36,315 nt of DNA from Bacteroidales bacterium (GCA_021738505.1 JAIPBW010000032.1:1-36315); one strand, 5' to 3'. Positions 20,331-28,987 are shown, numbered from the stretch's first letter. Notes: generated by a model not told the origin, from the sequence alone. Translations and numbers: made by a program.

Positions 20331-20368
20331 ATCCCGGACGCCTCTCGGTGAAGCGCACCCACCGGGAT
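20331..20368 (+). promoter_or_regulatory. GC-rich nested stem-loop ahead of the terminase genes
   Basis: ATCCCGG (20331-20337) pairs with CCGGGAT (20362-20368); inside, GGTG pairs with CACC around AAGCG. No T-run follows, so it is a poor terminator. Its site just before TerS suggests a packaging-recognition site or an RNA control element. Confidence 0.5.
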
Positions 20369-20399
20369 TATAAAATAAAAACGACAAAAAAACGACGAA

Positions 20400-20804
20400 A
20401 TGCCAGGAGGCAAAGGAAATATAAAACCTAAAGATGGGAAGCAATTTTCTTCTGAAAATCAGCCTGCAAATAGAGGTCGAAAGAAGAAAATTTATAATTA
20501 CATTAAAGAAAAAGGCTTTGGCAGTGATGATATAAGGACTGTTTTTGAGGAAATACCTTTTTATACTCAACAGGAATTGACTGAAGCGGCAAATAATGTA
20601 AGTAATCCGTGGATTGTAAAATTTGTTGCAAGTCAAATGTCAAAGGCAATAGAGAAAAATGACTATACTAAAATAAAAGAGATTTTAGAATATGTACTTG
20701 GATCACCTCAACAGAATGTTGACTTAAAAGCAAAAGTTGACAATTATCATATCATAAACGAATTCGTAGAACCTAATGGAGAAAACGAAGAAGATACACA
20801 ATAA
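20400..20804 (+). CDS. terS: Terminase small subunit candidate
   Basis: 134 aa directly before TerL, overlapping it by 29 nt. The start GGKGNIKPKDGKQFSSENQPANRGRKKK resembles the 'KF.P.NQ.N.GRPKG' N-terminus of DUF5681-type proteins that precede large terminases in many phages. The rest is helical with a polar acidic tail. By position and pattern it should recognise phage DNA for packaging. Confidence 0.65.
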   Translation: MPGGKGNIKPKDGKQFSSENQPANRGRKKKIYNYIKEKGFGSDDIRTVFEEIPFYTQQELTEAANNVSNPWIVKFVASQMSKAIEKNDYTKIKEILEYVLGSPQQNVDLKAKVDNYHIINEFVEPNGENEEDTQ

Positions 20805-21981
20805 AATTCCGGCAGTATTCCATAATCTCTATAAACCGGCCCGATATAAAGTTTTTTATGGAGGGAGAGGTGGTGGCCGCTCGTGGTCTTTTTCAAGAGT
20901 TCTACTTACTCAAGGAATGAATAAACCAATGCTTATTCTCTGTTGTCGGGAATATCAAAAATCCATTGAAGATTCAGTACACCGCCTCCTTTCAGATCAG
21001 ATTAAGAGAATGGGATTGGATGATTTCTACATTATTCAAAAGCGATCTATTACCGGGTTAAATGGAACACAATTTATATTTGAGGGCCTTCGCCATAATA
21101 TTTCCAAAATAAAGTCAATGGAAGGCATTGATGTTTGTTGGGTAGAAGAAGCGGAAACAGTATCATCGGATAGCTGGGATGTTTTAATTCCAACAGTACG
21201 AAAAAAAGACAGTGAAATATGGATGTCATTCAACCCTGACCAAGATTCAGATCCAACCTACCAAAGATTTGTAATAAACCCGCCTCCCGATTCTATTGTT
21301 AAAAAAACAAGTTGGAGAGATAATCCCTGGTTTCCCGAAGCACTCCGCAAAGAAAAAGATTATATGTATTCTGTTGACCCTGAACTTGCGGAACATATAT
21401 GGGAAGGTGAAACACGAAGCATGACCGATGCACAAGTTTTAAAAGGTAAATGGAAAGTAGAATCATTTGAACCACAAGACCATTGGGATGGTCCTTATTT
21501 TGGCGCTGACTTTGGTTTTGCTAACGACCCTAATACATTGGTCCGGTTTTGGGTAGAACAGTTGGACGAAGGCACAAACCTTTACATTGAATATGAAGCC
21601 TGGGGAGTTGGCATTGACATTGATAATATACCTGAATTTTATGACCGAGTGCCTGGAAGTAGAGAATATGTAATACGTGCCGACGACAGCCGCCCGGAAA
21701 CAATAAGTTATATAAAACAGCGGGGCTTCAGAATAATTGGTCCATCTAAACTGAAAGTTGAGGATGGAGTCAGTTGGTTGCGAAGCCATAAGAATATTAT
21801 TATACACCCCAGGTGCGAACATACTAAAGACGAGGCAAAGCATTGGAGCTATAAGACTGACAGGCTGACTGGTGATGTATTGCCTCAACTTAAAGACGGA
21901 ATGGACCATATTTGGGATGCTGTAAGGTACGGTGCTAAGCCATTAATTAAAGACAAATCGAACCTATATGAACCTGTTTAA
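20776..21981 (+). CDS. terL: Terminase large subunit
   Basis: 401 aa, Terminase_3-type. ATPase domain: YKVFYGGRGGGRSWSFSRVLL (about 26-46, Walker A with arginine in place of the usual lysine), CWVEEAETVS (Walker B plus catalytic E, about 122-131), WMSFNPD (coupling motif). Nuclease domain: FGADFGFANDPNTLV (about 241-255), YVIRADDSRPETI and GMDHIWDAVRYG near the C-terminus supply the RNase H-like acidic residues. It drives DNA into the head and cuts it. Overlaps TerS and portal genes. Confidence 0.95.
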   Translation: MEKTKKIHNKIPAVFHNLYKPARYKVFYGGRGGGRSWSFSRVLLTQGMNKPMLILCCREYQKSIEDSVHRLLSDQIKRMGLDDFYIIQKRSITGLNGTQFIFEGLRHNISKIKSMEGIDVCWVEEAETVSSDSWDVLIPTVRKKDSEIWMSFNPDQDSDPTYQRFVINPPPDSIVKKTSWRDNPWFPEALRKEKDYMYSVDPELAEHIWEGETRSMTDAQVLKGKWKVESFEPQDHWDGPYFGADFGFANDPNTLVRFWVEQLDEGTNLYIEYEAWGVGIDIDNIPEFYDRVPGSREYVIRADDSRPETISYIKQRGFRIIGPSKLKVEDGVSWLRSHKNIIIHPRCEHTKDEAKHWSYKTDRLTGDVLPQLKDGMDHIWDAVRYGAKPLIKDKSNLYEPV

Positions 21982-23305
21982 AAGTAAGCATAAAAAGAAA
22001 CTGGAGCAACTTGAAAAAGCCATTTCCGAAGGCCGGATAACAAGCTCTCAGGATGTTGCCAGGATACTTCAGAACCTTAATTCTACGTTGCCATTGCGCC
22101 GGGATAGCAATATGGATAAGTATGTTAAGGAAGGTTTTGAGGGTAATAGCGATGTTTTTGGAATACTTATGACATTAGCTACTAAGTCAGCTCAGATTCC
22201 CATAAAAATATATAAGGTTCAGAAAAATGGCAAAGAGATTGAGCAGCCAAACCATGAGTTTGCTCAACTTTTGAGAAAGCCTAATTTCTATCAGAGCCAA
22301 ATGGAATTCCGTATGGCCTGGCATTTGTTTAAATACACGACTGGTGACGTTATGGTCAGGGCTGCCAGATATAGCAGGGGCATGAGCCAGGGCAGAATAG
22401 ACAAGGCAGGCATGATGCTACTACCCCCTCAAAATATAGAGATCATTGCGAAAGGAAACAATCCTTTAGGTATATACAGGGCTTTTATCAATGAGCAGTT
22501 TGATATAGCAGGGGAAAACGTTTGGCATGAGCGATTTCCATCGCTTACGTATGAAGATGGAAGAAATTTCAGGGGAACTTCCCCGTTGAAGGTTGCTATG
22601 AATATTATTAACTTACAGAATGCAGGCCAAGAGCAGGCGGCCAAGCTGCTAAAAGGTGGTTTTCCGCCTGGAATTGTTAGTTTTGATGAAATGCAAAGCG
22701 GTTTAACCTCAACACAAGAGCAACAATGGCGGAGCAAATATAAAAGCAAGTATCAAAAAGATATTTCTATTCCAATTTTTACAGCCGGCAAAGTAGACTT
22801 TACACAGATAGGGTATAGTAATTTAAAAGATCTTCAGGTTCTCGAGATGGATGAAAACGGTACTAAAAAACTTTGCCGGACGTTGTCGGTTCCCGGGATG
22901 CTGTTTGGCGTAGGTGAAACGACCTACAACAATATGCTGATGGCTGAAAAAGCAATGTACCAAAATAGAGTACTACCGGATGTTCAGCAATTTGTTGATG
23001 GGCTTAATACATTTTTGCCTGCTTACGGCGATGGTCTCATAGCTAAGGCTGATACATCAGGGATTGAAGCACTGCAAGCGGACCGGGAAAAAATGGTAAA
23101 CGTGTTAGAGAAAGCTATACGCAATGGCATGGCAAGTCCGAACGATGGAGCTGAGGCTCTTGGATTTGAACGTAGCGATGACCCAGGAATGGATGACCGT
23201 TATATACAGAGCGGGCTTATTCCTATCTCTATGAGTTCGGGGGAAATGCCGGTTGATGAGAATAATGCGGAGTATAACAGAAGGGGACTAGAAAATGGTA
23301 TGTAG
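21968..23305 (+). CDS. Portal protein (HK97 family)
   Basis: 445 aa. ADVFGILMTLATKSAQIPIKIY-like start (here SDVFGILMTLATKSAQIP), FAQLLRKPNFYQSQMEFRM, TTGDVMVRA, WHERFPSLTY, RGTSPLKVAMNIINLQNAGQ and FGVGETTYNNMLMAEKAMYQ are all in the order of HK97-type portals. It forms the dodecameric ring at the head vertex through which DNA passes. Starts 14 nt inside TerL. Confidence 0.93.
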   Translation: MNLFKSKHKKKLEQLEKAISEGRITSSQDVARILQNLNSTLPLRRDSNMDKYVKEGFEGNSDVFGILMTLATKSAQIPIKIYKVQKNGKEIEQPNHEFAQLLRKPNFYQSQMEFRMAWHLFKYTTGDVMVRAARYSRGMSQGRIDKAGMMLLPPQNIEIIAKGNNPLGIYRAFINEQFDIAGENVWHERFPSLTYEDGRNFRGTSPLKVAMNIINLQNAGQEQAAKLLKGGFPPGIVSFDEMQSGLTSTQEQQWRSKYKSKYQKDISIPIFTAGKVDFTQIGYSNLKDLQVLEMDENGTKKLCRTLSVPGMLFGVGETTYNNMLMAEKAMYQNRVLPDVQQFVDGLNTFLPAYGDGLIAKADTSGIEALQADREKMVNVLEKAIRNGMASPNDGAEALGFERSDDPGMDDRYIQSGLIPISMSSGEMPVDENNAEYNRRGLENGM

Positions 23306-23429
23306 ATTGTTGAAACATATTGGACAATTTTTGATCGCTTTCATTATATTTCCTTATGTATTTTTGAAATTATTAATTCATCTAAATAAAGATAATTATG
23401 GCACAAAAAACAGAACAAACAAAACCTAA
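23295..23429 (+). CDS. Possible 44-aa membrane peptide
   Basis: MVCRLLKHIGQFLIAFIIFP then YVFLKLLIHLN... with one transmembrane segment. It starts inside the portal gene end and overlaps the next gene by 32 nt in another frame. It fills an otherwise empty 92-nt gap, but overlaps at both ends leave it uncertain. Confidence 0.4.
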   Translation: MVCRLLKHIGQFLIAFIIFPYVFLKLLIHLNKDNYGTKNRTNKT

Positions 23430-23568
23430 AGAAAAAACCTACACTAAAAAAGAGGTTGAGAAATTGCTTCAAAAGCAGAAAGAAGAGTGTGCAAAGCAAA
23501 TTGATCGGGACAATCTGAGCGCTTTGAATGCTCAGAGGAAAATTAAGAATACGGAATCAGTATTGTAA
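23398..23568 (+). CDS. 56-aa lysine-rich coiled-coil protein
   Basis: MAQKTEQTKPKEKTYTKKEV then EKLLQKQKEECAKQIDRDNL, helical. Ends in TAATG overlapping the MuF gene. A head-assembly helper is possible from position; no family recognised. Confidence 0.7.
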   Translation: MAQKTEQTKPKEKTYTKKEVEKLLQKQKEECAKQIDRDNLSALNAQRKIKNTESVL

Positions 23569-24503
23569 TGCCGGTAAGACCTCCGCATGATAATGAAACT
23601 CGTGAACAGTACGTTTTCGATTATTGTGTGCCCCTGGAAGAGGAAGCCGGGTATCCACATGACCAGGCTATTGCTATGTGTAATAGGTATTATGATGAAA
23701 ACAAATCACAAAAAGCCTACCAGCCTAGACAATGGTCAACAATAGACCGAAAGCGGGCTAAATACAGGGCAAAACACCGCCCCTTAATGGGCAAGGCATT
23801 GGATCAATCTATACAACCAATACTTGATATTATAGACCGGACAACAGATATACAGAACTTGCCCGGGCAAAATCTTTTTATTGATGATGAGCCTATAAAA
23901 AAGGCATATAAGGATCTGTACGTTGATACCGGTAGTTTTTTTGCTATGTTTGACAGGCGACAAGCTCAGAAAAATGCAGGATTGTATCTTGTTAAGGATG
24001 AAGAAGAAGTTTATGAGAGTGTTATAGCAGAAGAAATGGCGGCTTATGCCAGGAAATATGTAGGGCAAAATATAAAGATTGTTGGTGATACCTCAAAGGT
24101 GATTATTCAGAATCTACTTAGAGATATTGTTCCTGAAATTTTAGAACAAGGATTGGGAGCCGGTGAGGCACAAACCATGCTCCGGGATCGAATAGAAAGT
24201 GAATGGCACAGATTCAAGCGGTTCAGAACCGAAAGAATAGTGCGAACCGAGACAACAGCGGCGTCAAATGTGGGCAGTCTGAAAGGTGTAAGATCAACCG
24301 GGATACCGCATGAAAAAATATGGACGGCTGCTTTTGATGAAAGAACCAGGGAGGCACATGCTAATGCGAATATGCAGAGAGTAGATACGGATAAAGCTTT
24401 TACCGTTGGGGGTGAAAATTTAGATCATCCCGGTGATCCTTCTGGTAGTGCTGGTAATATAATTAATTGCCGGTGCGCTTTGACGTATGAAATGAAAAGA
24501 TAG
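23568..24503 (+). CDS. MuF-like head morphogenesis protein
   Basis: 311 aa. The C-terminal region ERIVRTETTAASNVGSLKGVRSTG, KIWTAAFDERTREAHA and HPGDPSGSAGNIINCRCALTYEM is the SPP1 gp7/MuF signature. The N-terminal 110 aa include YPHDQAIAMCNRYYDENKS, similar to small phage domains that bind neighbouring head proteins. It accompanies the portal in head assembly and is often injected or bound at the portal. Confidence 0.9.
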   Translation: MPVRPPHDNETREQYVFDYCVPLEEEAGYPHDQAIAMCNRYYDENKSQKAYQPRQWSTIDRKRAKYRAKHRPLMGKALDQSIQPILDIIDRTTDIQNLPGQNLFIDDEPIKKAYKDLYVDTGSFFAMFDRRQAQKNAGLYLVKDEEEVYESVIAEEMAAYARKYVGQNIKIVGDTSKVIIQNLLRDIVPEILEQGLGAGEAQTMLRDRIESEWHRFKRFRTERIVRTETTAASNVGSLKGVRSTGIPHEKIWTAAFDERTREAHANANMQRVDTDKAFTVGGENLDHPGDPSGSAGNIINCRCALTYEMKR

Positions 24504-24535
24504 ATTTGCATTTCTAAAATAAAAATAGTAAACTT

Positions 24536-24670
24536 GTGGCAAAGCAATTTATAAAAAGAGCTATACGTTGTGTAAAATGTGGGAGGAAATTATACGATGA
24601 TTTTGGGGAGTCGCACATAAAAAACATTGAAATAAAATGCCCGAGGTGTGGGTATTTAAATAAGCGGTAA
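24536..24670 (+). CDS. Com-like zinc-finger protein (GTG start)
   Basis: 44 aa. IRCVKCGRKLYDDFG then IEIKCPRCGYLNKR: four cysteines in two CxxC pairs with the 'IEIKCPRCG..N' ending of the phage Mu Com family, an RNA-binding activator of mom translation. Start is GTG 24536; no in-frame ATG precedes it in a sensible place. No mom homologue is seen. A terminator follows 24 nt after its stop. Confidence 0.75.
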   Translation: MAKQFIKRAIRCVKCGRKLYDDFGESHIKNIEIKCPRCGYLNKR

Positions 24671-24694
24671 CATAACAAACACAGAGCTTCAACG

Positions 24695-24729
24695 AAAGCC
24701 AGACATCAAACAGGTGAGCTGGCTTTTTT
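24695..24729 (+). terminator. Rho-independent terminator
   Basis: AAAGCCAG (24695-24702) pairs with CTGGCTTT (24719-24726) and runs into TTTTTT. Partial termination here would set the ratio of portal/MuF to capsid transcripts. Confidence 0.85.
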
Positions 24730-24742
24730 AATTTATAGAATT

Positions 24743-24835
24743 ATGAAAAAAAAGAAACTCACAAAGGAAGAAATTAAGAAGCTGAAGGAGAAAAAAAAGA
24801 AACAGCTTAAAAACGAGGAAACTATAAAGAAATAG
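24743..24835 (+). CDS. 30-aa lysine-rich peptide
   Basis: MKKKKLTKEEIKKLKEKKKK then QLKNEETIKK and TAG; half of its residues are lysine. ATG sits behind an AT-rich leader and its stop is 2 nt before the protease gene. Possibly a DNA-charge-neutralising or scaffold-like peptide; function unknown. Confidence 0.6.
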   Translation: MKKKKLTKEEIKKLKEKKKKQLKNEETIKK

Positions 24836-24837
24836 TT

Positions 24838-25665
24838 ATGATATACGATCCTGCGAAATTCAACACGAACAAGGAGTTAAGGGATTTTTTGATTGAAAAC
24901 AAAAAGTCTATCATAGCTCAGAAGCGAGCGCAAATTAAGCACTCGGACGGTATTTCAGCTTTGTATTATGATACAAAGAATGGCACGGTAAAAGCCAATG
25001 AAGCATTTGACCCTGAAGGTGATGAGATAAAAGTAAAAGCTGTTATCAATACCACCAATTTTATGGACAGTCATGATGATGTGCATTTGGACGGCATTTG
25101 GGATAAAACGCTATCTCAAAACAAGAACCTCATGCATCTTCAGGAACACCAAATGAAATTCGACAAGATAATAGCAGACGGGAACGACCTGAATGCCTTT
25201 GTGAAGAATATTCCATGGGATGAACTTGGATTTCAATATTCCGGGAATACCCAAGCTTTGATTTTTGACTCAACATTGAAGAGAGAACGAAACAACTTTA
25301 TGTTCAATCAGTATGCAAAGGGGTTTGTTAAGAACCACAGCGTTGGTATGCAATACGTCCAGATTGAACTTGCTGTCAATGACGAGCAGTACGAAGATGA
25401 ATATAAAGTTTGGAAGACTTATTTTGATAGGATTGCAAATAAAGAACTGGCAGAATATAAAGGATATTTTTTTGCAGTAAGAGAGGCAAAACTTATAGAG
25501 GGTAGCGCCGTTCCTATCGGGAGCAATACCGCTACCCCGACTTTGAATAACGGTAAAAGCCAGCCGGCAAAGGCCACTGGCAAAAGTAATAATGCAGGGC
25601 CGTCAGGCGACACCTTGCAAATAACACATTTGGAAAAAATTTTAAAAACTTTAAACGATGGCTGA
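24838..25665 (+). CDS. Prohead protease
   Basis: 275 aa. FVKNHSVGMQYVQIELA (about 161-177) holds the catalytic histidine and EAKLIEGSAVPIGSNTATPT (about 211-230) the catalytic serine of HK97-type (U35/S78) prohead proteases. The C-terminal 45 aa are a low-complexity tail. It lies directly before the capsid gene, overlapping it by 8 nt, and would remove the capsid's N-terminal delta domain. Confidence 0.88.
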   Translation: MIYDPAKFNTNKELRDFLIENKKSIIAQKRAQIKHSDGISALYYDTKNGTVKANEAFDPEGDEIKVKAVINTTNFMDSHDDVHLDGIWDKTLSQNKNLMHLQEHQMKFDKIIADGNDLNAFVKNIPWDELGFQYSGNTQALIFDSTLKRERNNFMFNQYAKGFVKNHSVGMQYVQIELAVNDEQYEDEYKVWKTYFDRIANKELAEYKGYFFAVREAKLIEGSAVPIGSNTATPTLNNGKSQPAKATGKSNNAGPSGDTLQITHLEKILKTLNDG

Positions 25666-26902
25666 AGAAAACTATGAAAAAGTAATTGATGGTATCAATA
25701 AAGGAATTGAGAACATCAAGGAACAGGTCAGCAAAAAGGCTGACGCTGAAACGATACAGCCGCAAATTGACGAGGTAAAGTCAAAACTTGACGGCGTAGT
25801 CCATACGGACAATTTTAAGAAGCAACAGGACCAGGTTGAACAGTTGGAAACTGAGATCAATCAACTCAAAGAAAGACAGGGCCGGAAAGAAGAAAACCCG
25901 ATTGAGACTCTCGAGAAAGACCTCAAAGGTGATGAGTTCAAAAATTTTAAGCAGACTTCCGGCAAGAAAGGAATGGCTCACAATATTGAATTGAAGACCA
26001 TCACCACATCGGACATCAATAGCGGCTCTATTCGCGCTCAGTACGAACAAGGCGTGGACAAACATCCGTGGCAACAGACACCACTGTTTGATATGATTCC
26101 AAAGGGAACTATCGGACCCGGTCGGGATTCCATTAGCTGGTGGGAGCGTGCTTCTACTACTGATAATTCAGAGGCCGGTATTTCTGAAGGTTCTAAGCCT
26201 GCTGCTCAAAGTGCTGCAAGTTGGAACAAGCAATCTCTTGACATTGTGATGATCGGCGATTATATGAAAATGTCAAGAACTGCCCTGGAAGACTGGGAGC
26301 ATACAAGGGATGAAATTCTGGATCTTATCAACAACCAGGTTCCTTTGAAGATTGAATCTGAACTGTTGAGCGGGTCGAATCTTACCGGGCTTATCGGTCA
26401 GGCTAAGGCATTTGCCAAGCCTGACAACTTTGATTATGTTTCTTATCCCAACTACATTGATGCTATTCGGGCCGTTGCTTTGCAGATCATGAACGGGAAT
26501 ACCTCGGATGCAAACAAGGATGGATATATGCCGAACATGAACCTGGTTAACTCCGGTGTGCTTACTAACATGAGAGGCATGAAGGATGCGAACGGTAGTT
26601 ATATTATACCTCCGTTGAGTTCTTTCGATACGAACGTGGACGGGATCAGGCACGTGCCTTCTAGTAAGCTGTCTAGCGACACTTATCTGATGGGAGACAT
26701 TACTCGTGCTAAGATGTTCATCAAACGGGCAATGGAAGTGCGATTCTATTATGAAAATGAGGATGACGCATTGAAAGACCTCGTTACTGTTCACGCTTTC
26801 GCACGTGTGGCAGGTGTTAAGGTTGCAACGCCTCATAAATTTGCATTTGCAACAGGTACATTTACTGCTGCTACTAGTGCAATCACTGAACCGGCTGGAT
26901 AA
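25658..26902 (+). CDS. Major capsid protein (HK97 fold)
   Basis: 414 aa. Residues about 1-95 form a charged coiled coil (delta/scaffold domain: KSKLDGVVHTDNFKKQQDQVEQLETEINQLKERQG). After GKKGMAHNIELKTITTSDIN comes the HK97 core with PLFDMIPKGTIGPGRDSISWWER, KQSLDIVMIGDYMKMSRTALED, SELLSGSNLTGLIG and VRFYYENEDDALKDLVTVHAFARVAGVK near the end, as in this family. Followed by a strong terminator, fitting its high expression. Confidence 0.93.
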   Translation: MAEENYEKVIDGINKGIENIKEQVSKKADAETIQPQIDEVKSKLDGVVHTDNFKKQQDQVEQLETEINQLKERQGRKEENPIETLEKDLKGDEFKNFKQTSGKKGMAHNIELKTITTSDINSGSIRAQYEQGVDKHPWQQTPLFDMIPKGTIGPGRDSISWWERASTTDNSEAGISEGSKPAAQSAASWNKQSLDIVMIGDYMKMSRTALEDWEHTRDEILDLINNQVPLKIESELLSGSNLTGLIGQAKAFAKPDNFDYVSYPNYIDAIRAVALQIMNGNTSDANKDGYMPNMNLVNSGVLTNMRGMKDANGSYIIPPLSSFDTNVDGIRHVPSSKLSSDTYLMGDITRAKMFIKRAMEVRFYYENEDDALKDLVTVHAFARVAGVKVATPHKFAFATGTFTAATSAITEPAG

Positions 26903-26911
26903 TAATTAATT

Positions 26912-26934
26912 GGGAGGGTTAAGGCCCTCCCTTT
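26912..26934 (+). terminator. Rho-independent terminator after the capsid gene
   Basis: GGGAGGG (26912-26918), loop TTAAGG, CCCTCCC (26925-26931), then TTT. Short T-run, so read-through to the connector genes is likely. Confidence 0.8.
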
Positions 26935-26954
26935 AACTCTTAAAAAATAGAACA

Positions 26955-27464
26955 ATGAAGAAATTAATTTTAATATTCTCAATTTTGATTTTGGCCTTTT
27001 CCGTAAAGGCGCAGGATAGGACTATAAGCAGAACGCTTACTCCCGATCAAACACTTTATGATTATGACGGGCAGGCCGCAGATACTCTGGGTACTACTGT
27101 TGATACCCTTGCATTTGTATTTACTTCAAATAAGAGTAATCCGGTATTGCATAACATCGAATTCAATGCAGATCCTAATACTATTGATGGAACCTATACG
27201 GTAGACGTTAAGCTTCAGGGAAGAACTTTCACCTCGGATTCCTGGAGTGATATAGATGCAACCAATACTGGGGTGGATGCAACTTCTGAAGTGTCTATTG
27301 ATTTTACAACTGATCTAACAGAAATTATTGACACTTTAGCAACTACCAGTCATCCGTTTTATAGGCAATTCAGGATTTTAGTCGCAAACAATACTGTGAC
27401 TGGCTTGGATGCTGGGGAACAATTGACAGTTGATTACGTCTATGTTAAATTCTATATACGATGA
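26955..27464 (+). CDS. Putative virion protein with Sec signal peptide
   Basis: 169 aa. Begins with a clear signal peptide (MKKLILIFSILILAFSVKAQ, cleavage expected after KAQ or KA), then a beta-rich body with LYDYDGQAADTLGTTVDTLAFVFTS and ending AGEQLTVDYVYVKFYIR. No named family. Between capsid and connector genes one would expect a head decoration or minor capsid protein; the signal peptide is unexpected for a protein assembled in the cytoplasm. Overlaps the next gene by ATGA. Confidence 0.75.
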   Translation: MKKLILIFSILILAFSVKAQDRTISRTLTPDQTLYDYDGQAADTLGTTVDTLAFVFTSNKSNPVLHNIEFNADPNTIDGTYTVDVKLQGRTFTSDSWSDIDATNTGVDATSEVSIDFTTDLTEIIDTLATTSHPFYRQFRILVANNTVTGLDAGEQLTVDYVYVKFYIR

Positions 27465-27628
27465 AAAAAGTAAAAGTAGAACGCAAATCCGACAAAAAAA
27501 TCATCGAGGTGTATGATTATGAGGTTGAAACTACTCTGAAAGGATTGGTTCAAAAACCTTCGCAGAAAAAATCTGCATCTCAGGGTCAGCAAAGCGGACA
27601 GAATAAAACGCAGAAAAATAACGGATAA
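27461..27628 (+). CDS. 55-aa basic protein, unknown
   Basis: MKKVKVERKSDKKIIEVYDY then a Q/S/K-rich tail (SASQGQQSGQNKTQKNNG). ATGA overlap before it and TAATG overlap after it support it as a gene. Possibly a head-tail joining helper; unknown. Confidence 0.7.
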   Translation: MKKVKVERKSDKKIIEVYDYEVETTLKGLVQKPSQKKSASQGQQSGQNKTQKNNG

Positions 27629-28212
27629 TGGAGATCAAAGTCAAAACAGGGGCAAGCGTCGAGCCAGTAGATACAAATCAGGTCAAGCAATACATTAAAT
27701 TTGCTTATAATGATGATACAGATGAGGTTAGTCTTTTGGATAATCTCATATCTGCTGTTAGAACCAGCATCGAAATGCGAACAGGCCTTGTTTTGACTGA
27801 AAAAACTTACGAGATTCTGTTTAATCAATTTGACGGTGAAGATTTTCACCATTCTGCTGTGACCATGAACCCGGGAGCTTTAGGTTTTAGGCTCCCGGTT
27901 TCTCCTGTTTATCAGATAACGAAGATTGAAACTATTGATCTGGATGATGAAATTGAAGAGCTTACAAAGAATACTGACTACTATCAGAAAGGCAGTTATC
28001 GGCCTATTATTCTGTATCCATTAGCAGCTACCCAGGAATTGATAGTAACTTGCACGGCTGGATACGGGAATAATACTGAAAGTTGTCCAGCCGACATAAA
28101 AGAGGCCATTAAAAAACAAGTTGGCCGGTGGTATTGGAACCGGGATGATTACATAGAAGGTAAGTTCATTGACGAAGTAAGTAATATTGTAAACCGATAC
28201 GCTCTGCCATGA
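27628..28212 (+). CDS. Head-tail connector (gp6-like)
   Basis: 194 aa. TNQVKQYIKFAYNDDTDEVSLLDNLISAVRTSIEMRTGLVL is the helical start of gp6/gp15-type connectors; then RLPVSPVYQITKIETID, LIVTCTAGYG and CPADIKEAIKKQVGRWYWNRDD (the 'P..IK.AI...V..WY.NR' helix). It forms the ring below the portal. Confidence 0.85.
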   Translation: MEIKVKTGASVEPVDTNQVKQYIKFAYNDDTDEVSLLDNLISAVRTSIEMRTGLVLTEKTYEILFNQFDGEDFHHSAVTMNPGALGFRLPVSPVYQITKIETIDLDDEIEELTKNTDYYQKGSYRPIILYPLAATQELIVTCTAGYGNNTESCPADIKEAIKKQVGRWYWNRDDYIEGKFIDEVSNIVNRYALP

Positions 28213-28526
28213 GATTCAGCAAGATGGACAAAAAGATAACTGTTAAGCGCAGGAATACTGCTGAAACTGAAAGCGGTGGCATCAAAGAGGTTGGCGATCC
28301 TGTTGAGGTTTTTTCTGATTGGGCTAGGGTTCAACCGGTTGGCGGAGATAAACGGCTCAATTATACTCAGATGGGTTATACTGATCCAAAAGAGATTTTT
28401 ACGTCTAACCGTCCTGAAGAAGTGAAACCGACCGATTTTGTTGAATTTGATGGAGGGGTTTATGAGATCATTTCAGTATTTGTCACTGAGGATAAGAAAT
28501 TCATTGTGATGGAGGTGTCTAAATGA
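28209..28526 (+). CDS. Head-tail adaptor (head closure) protein
   Basis: 105 aa. MDKKITVKRRNTAETESGGIKEV then FSDWARVQPVGGDKRLN, EEVKPTDFVEFDGGVYEIISVF matches the phage head-tail joining family (SPP1 gp16-like): beta-barrel with 'R....I.....YEI..V'. Coupled by ATGA on both sides. It closes the connector pore and binds the tail. Confidence 0.82.
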   Translation: MRFSKMDKKITVKRRNTAETESGGIKEVGDPVEVFSDWARVQPVGGDKRLNYTQMGYTDPKEIFTSNRPEEVKPTDFVEFDGGVYEIISVFVTEDKKFIVMEVSK

Positions 28527-28987
28527 TACGGTTTGAGCTTAAAAATGAAAAGGAGTTTCAACGCAAATTGAACCGGCTCAAAATAAGACATGGTAAAAGG
28601 TTGAATGACATTGTTCAGGATTCAACTTCAAAGATGCACCGGTATGCTGTTCATAAGGCCCCTCATGATGATGGGAAATTAAGACAAAATATAACAATGG
28701 ATTTCAAAAGAGGTGGCAGGCCGGAGGGTAGTGTTATTAGTAATGCAAAATACTCCGCTGCTGTTGAGGAAGGAACGAAGCCTCATACTATACGGGCAAG
28801 ATATAAGAAAGTGCTGGCAGGGCCAAAGCGTAAAGCTCCATCCGGATGGAATAATTTTTCAAGGGATTGGGCTATATACGGGAAAAAAGTAAAGCATCCC
28901 GGTACTGATCCGCAACCTTTTATTAAGCCTGCTTTTAATGTAGGACGTCGGTATATGATTAAACAGACTAAAAGGATGTTTAAATGA
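28523..28987 (+). CDS. HK97 gp10-like tail-completion protein
   Basis: 154 aa. FELKNEKEFQRKLNRLKIRHGKRLND, then APHDDGKLRQNITMDF (the 'AP.D.G.LR..I' motif), YSAAVEEGTKPHTIRA ('Y...VE.GT..H.I') and PGTDPQPFIKPAFN ('P..PQPF..PA'). These are the diagnostic blocks of the gp10 family that joins head and tail. Confidence 0.9.
   Translation: MIRFELKNEKEFQRKLNRLKIRHGKRLNDIVQDSTSKMHRYAVHKAPHDDGKLRQNITMDFKRGGRPEGSVISNAKYSAAVEEGTKPHTIRARYKKVLAGPKRKAPSGWNNFSRDWAIYGKKVKHPGTDPQPFIKPAFNVGRRYMIKQTKRMFK

Noticed and set aside
20322-20636. Minus-strand ORF opposite TerS
   Set aside because: Shadow of the rightward terminase operon; hydrophobic only because of the complementary base composition.
26273-26836. 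187-codon minus-strand ORF inside the capsid gene
   Set aside because: Antisense to a clear HK97 capsid gene, and histidine/valine/arginine-rich as expected of a shadow frame.
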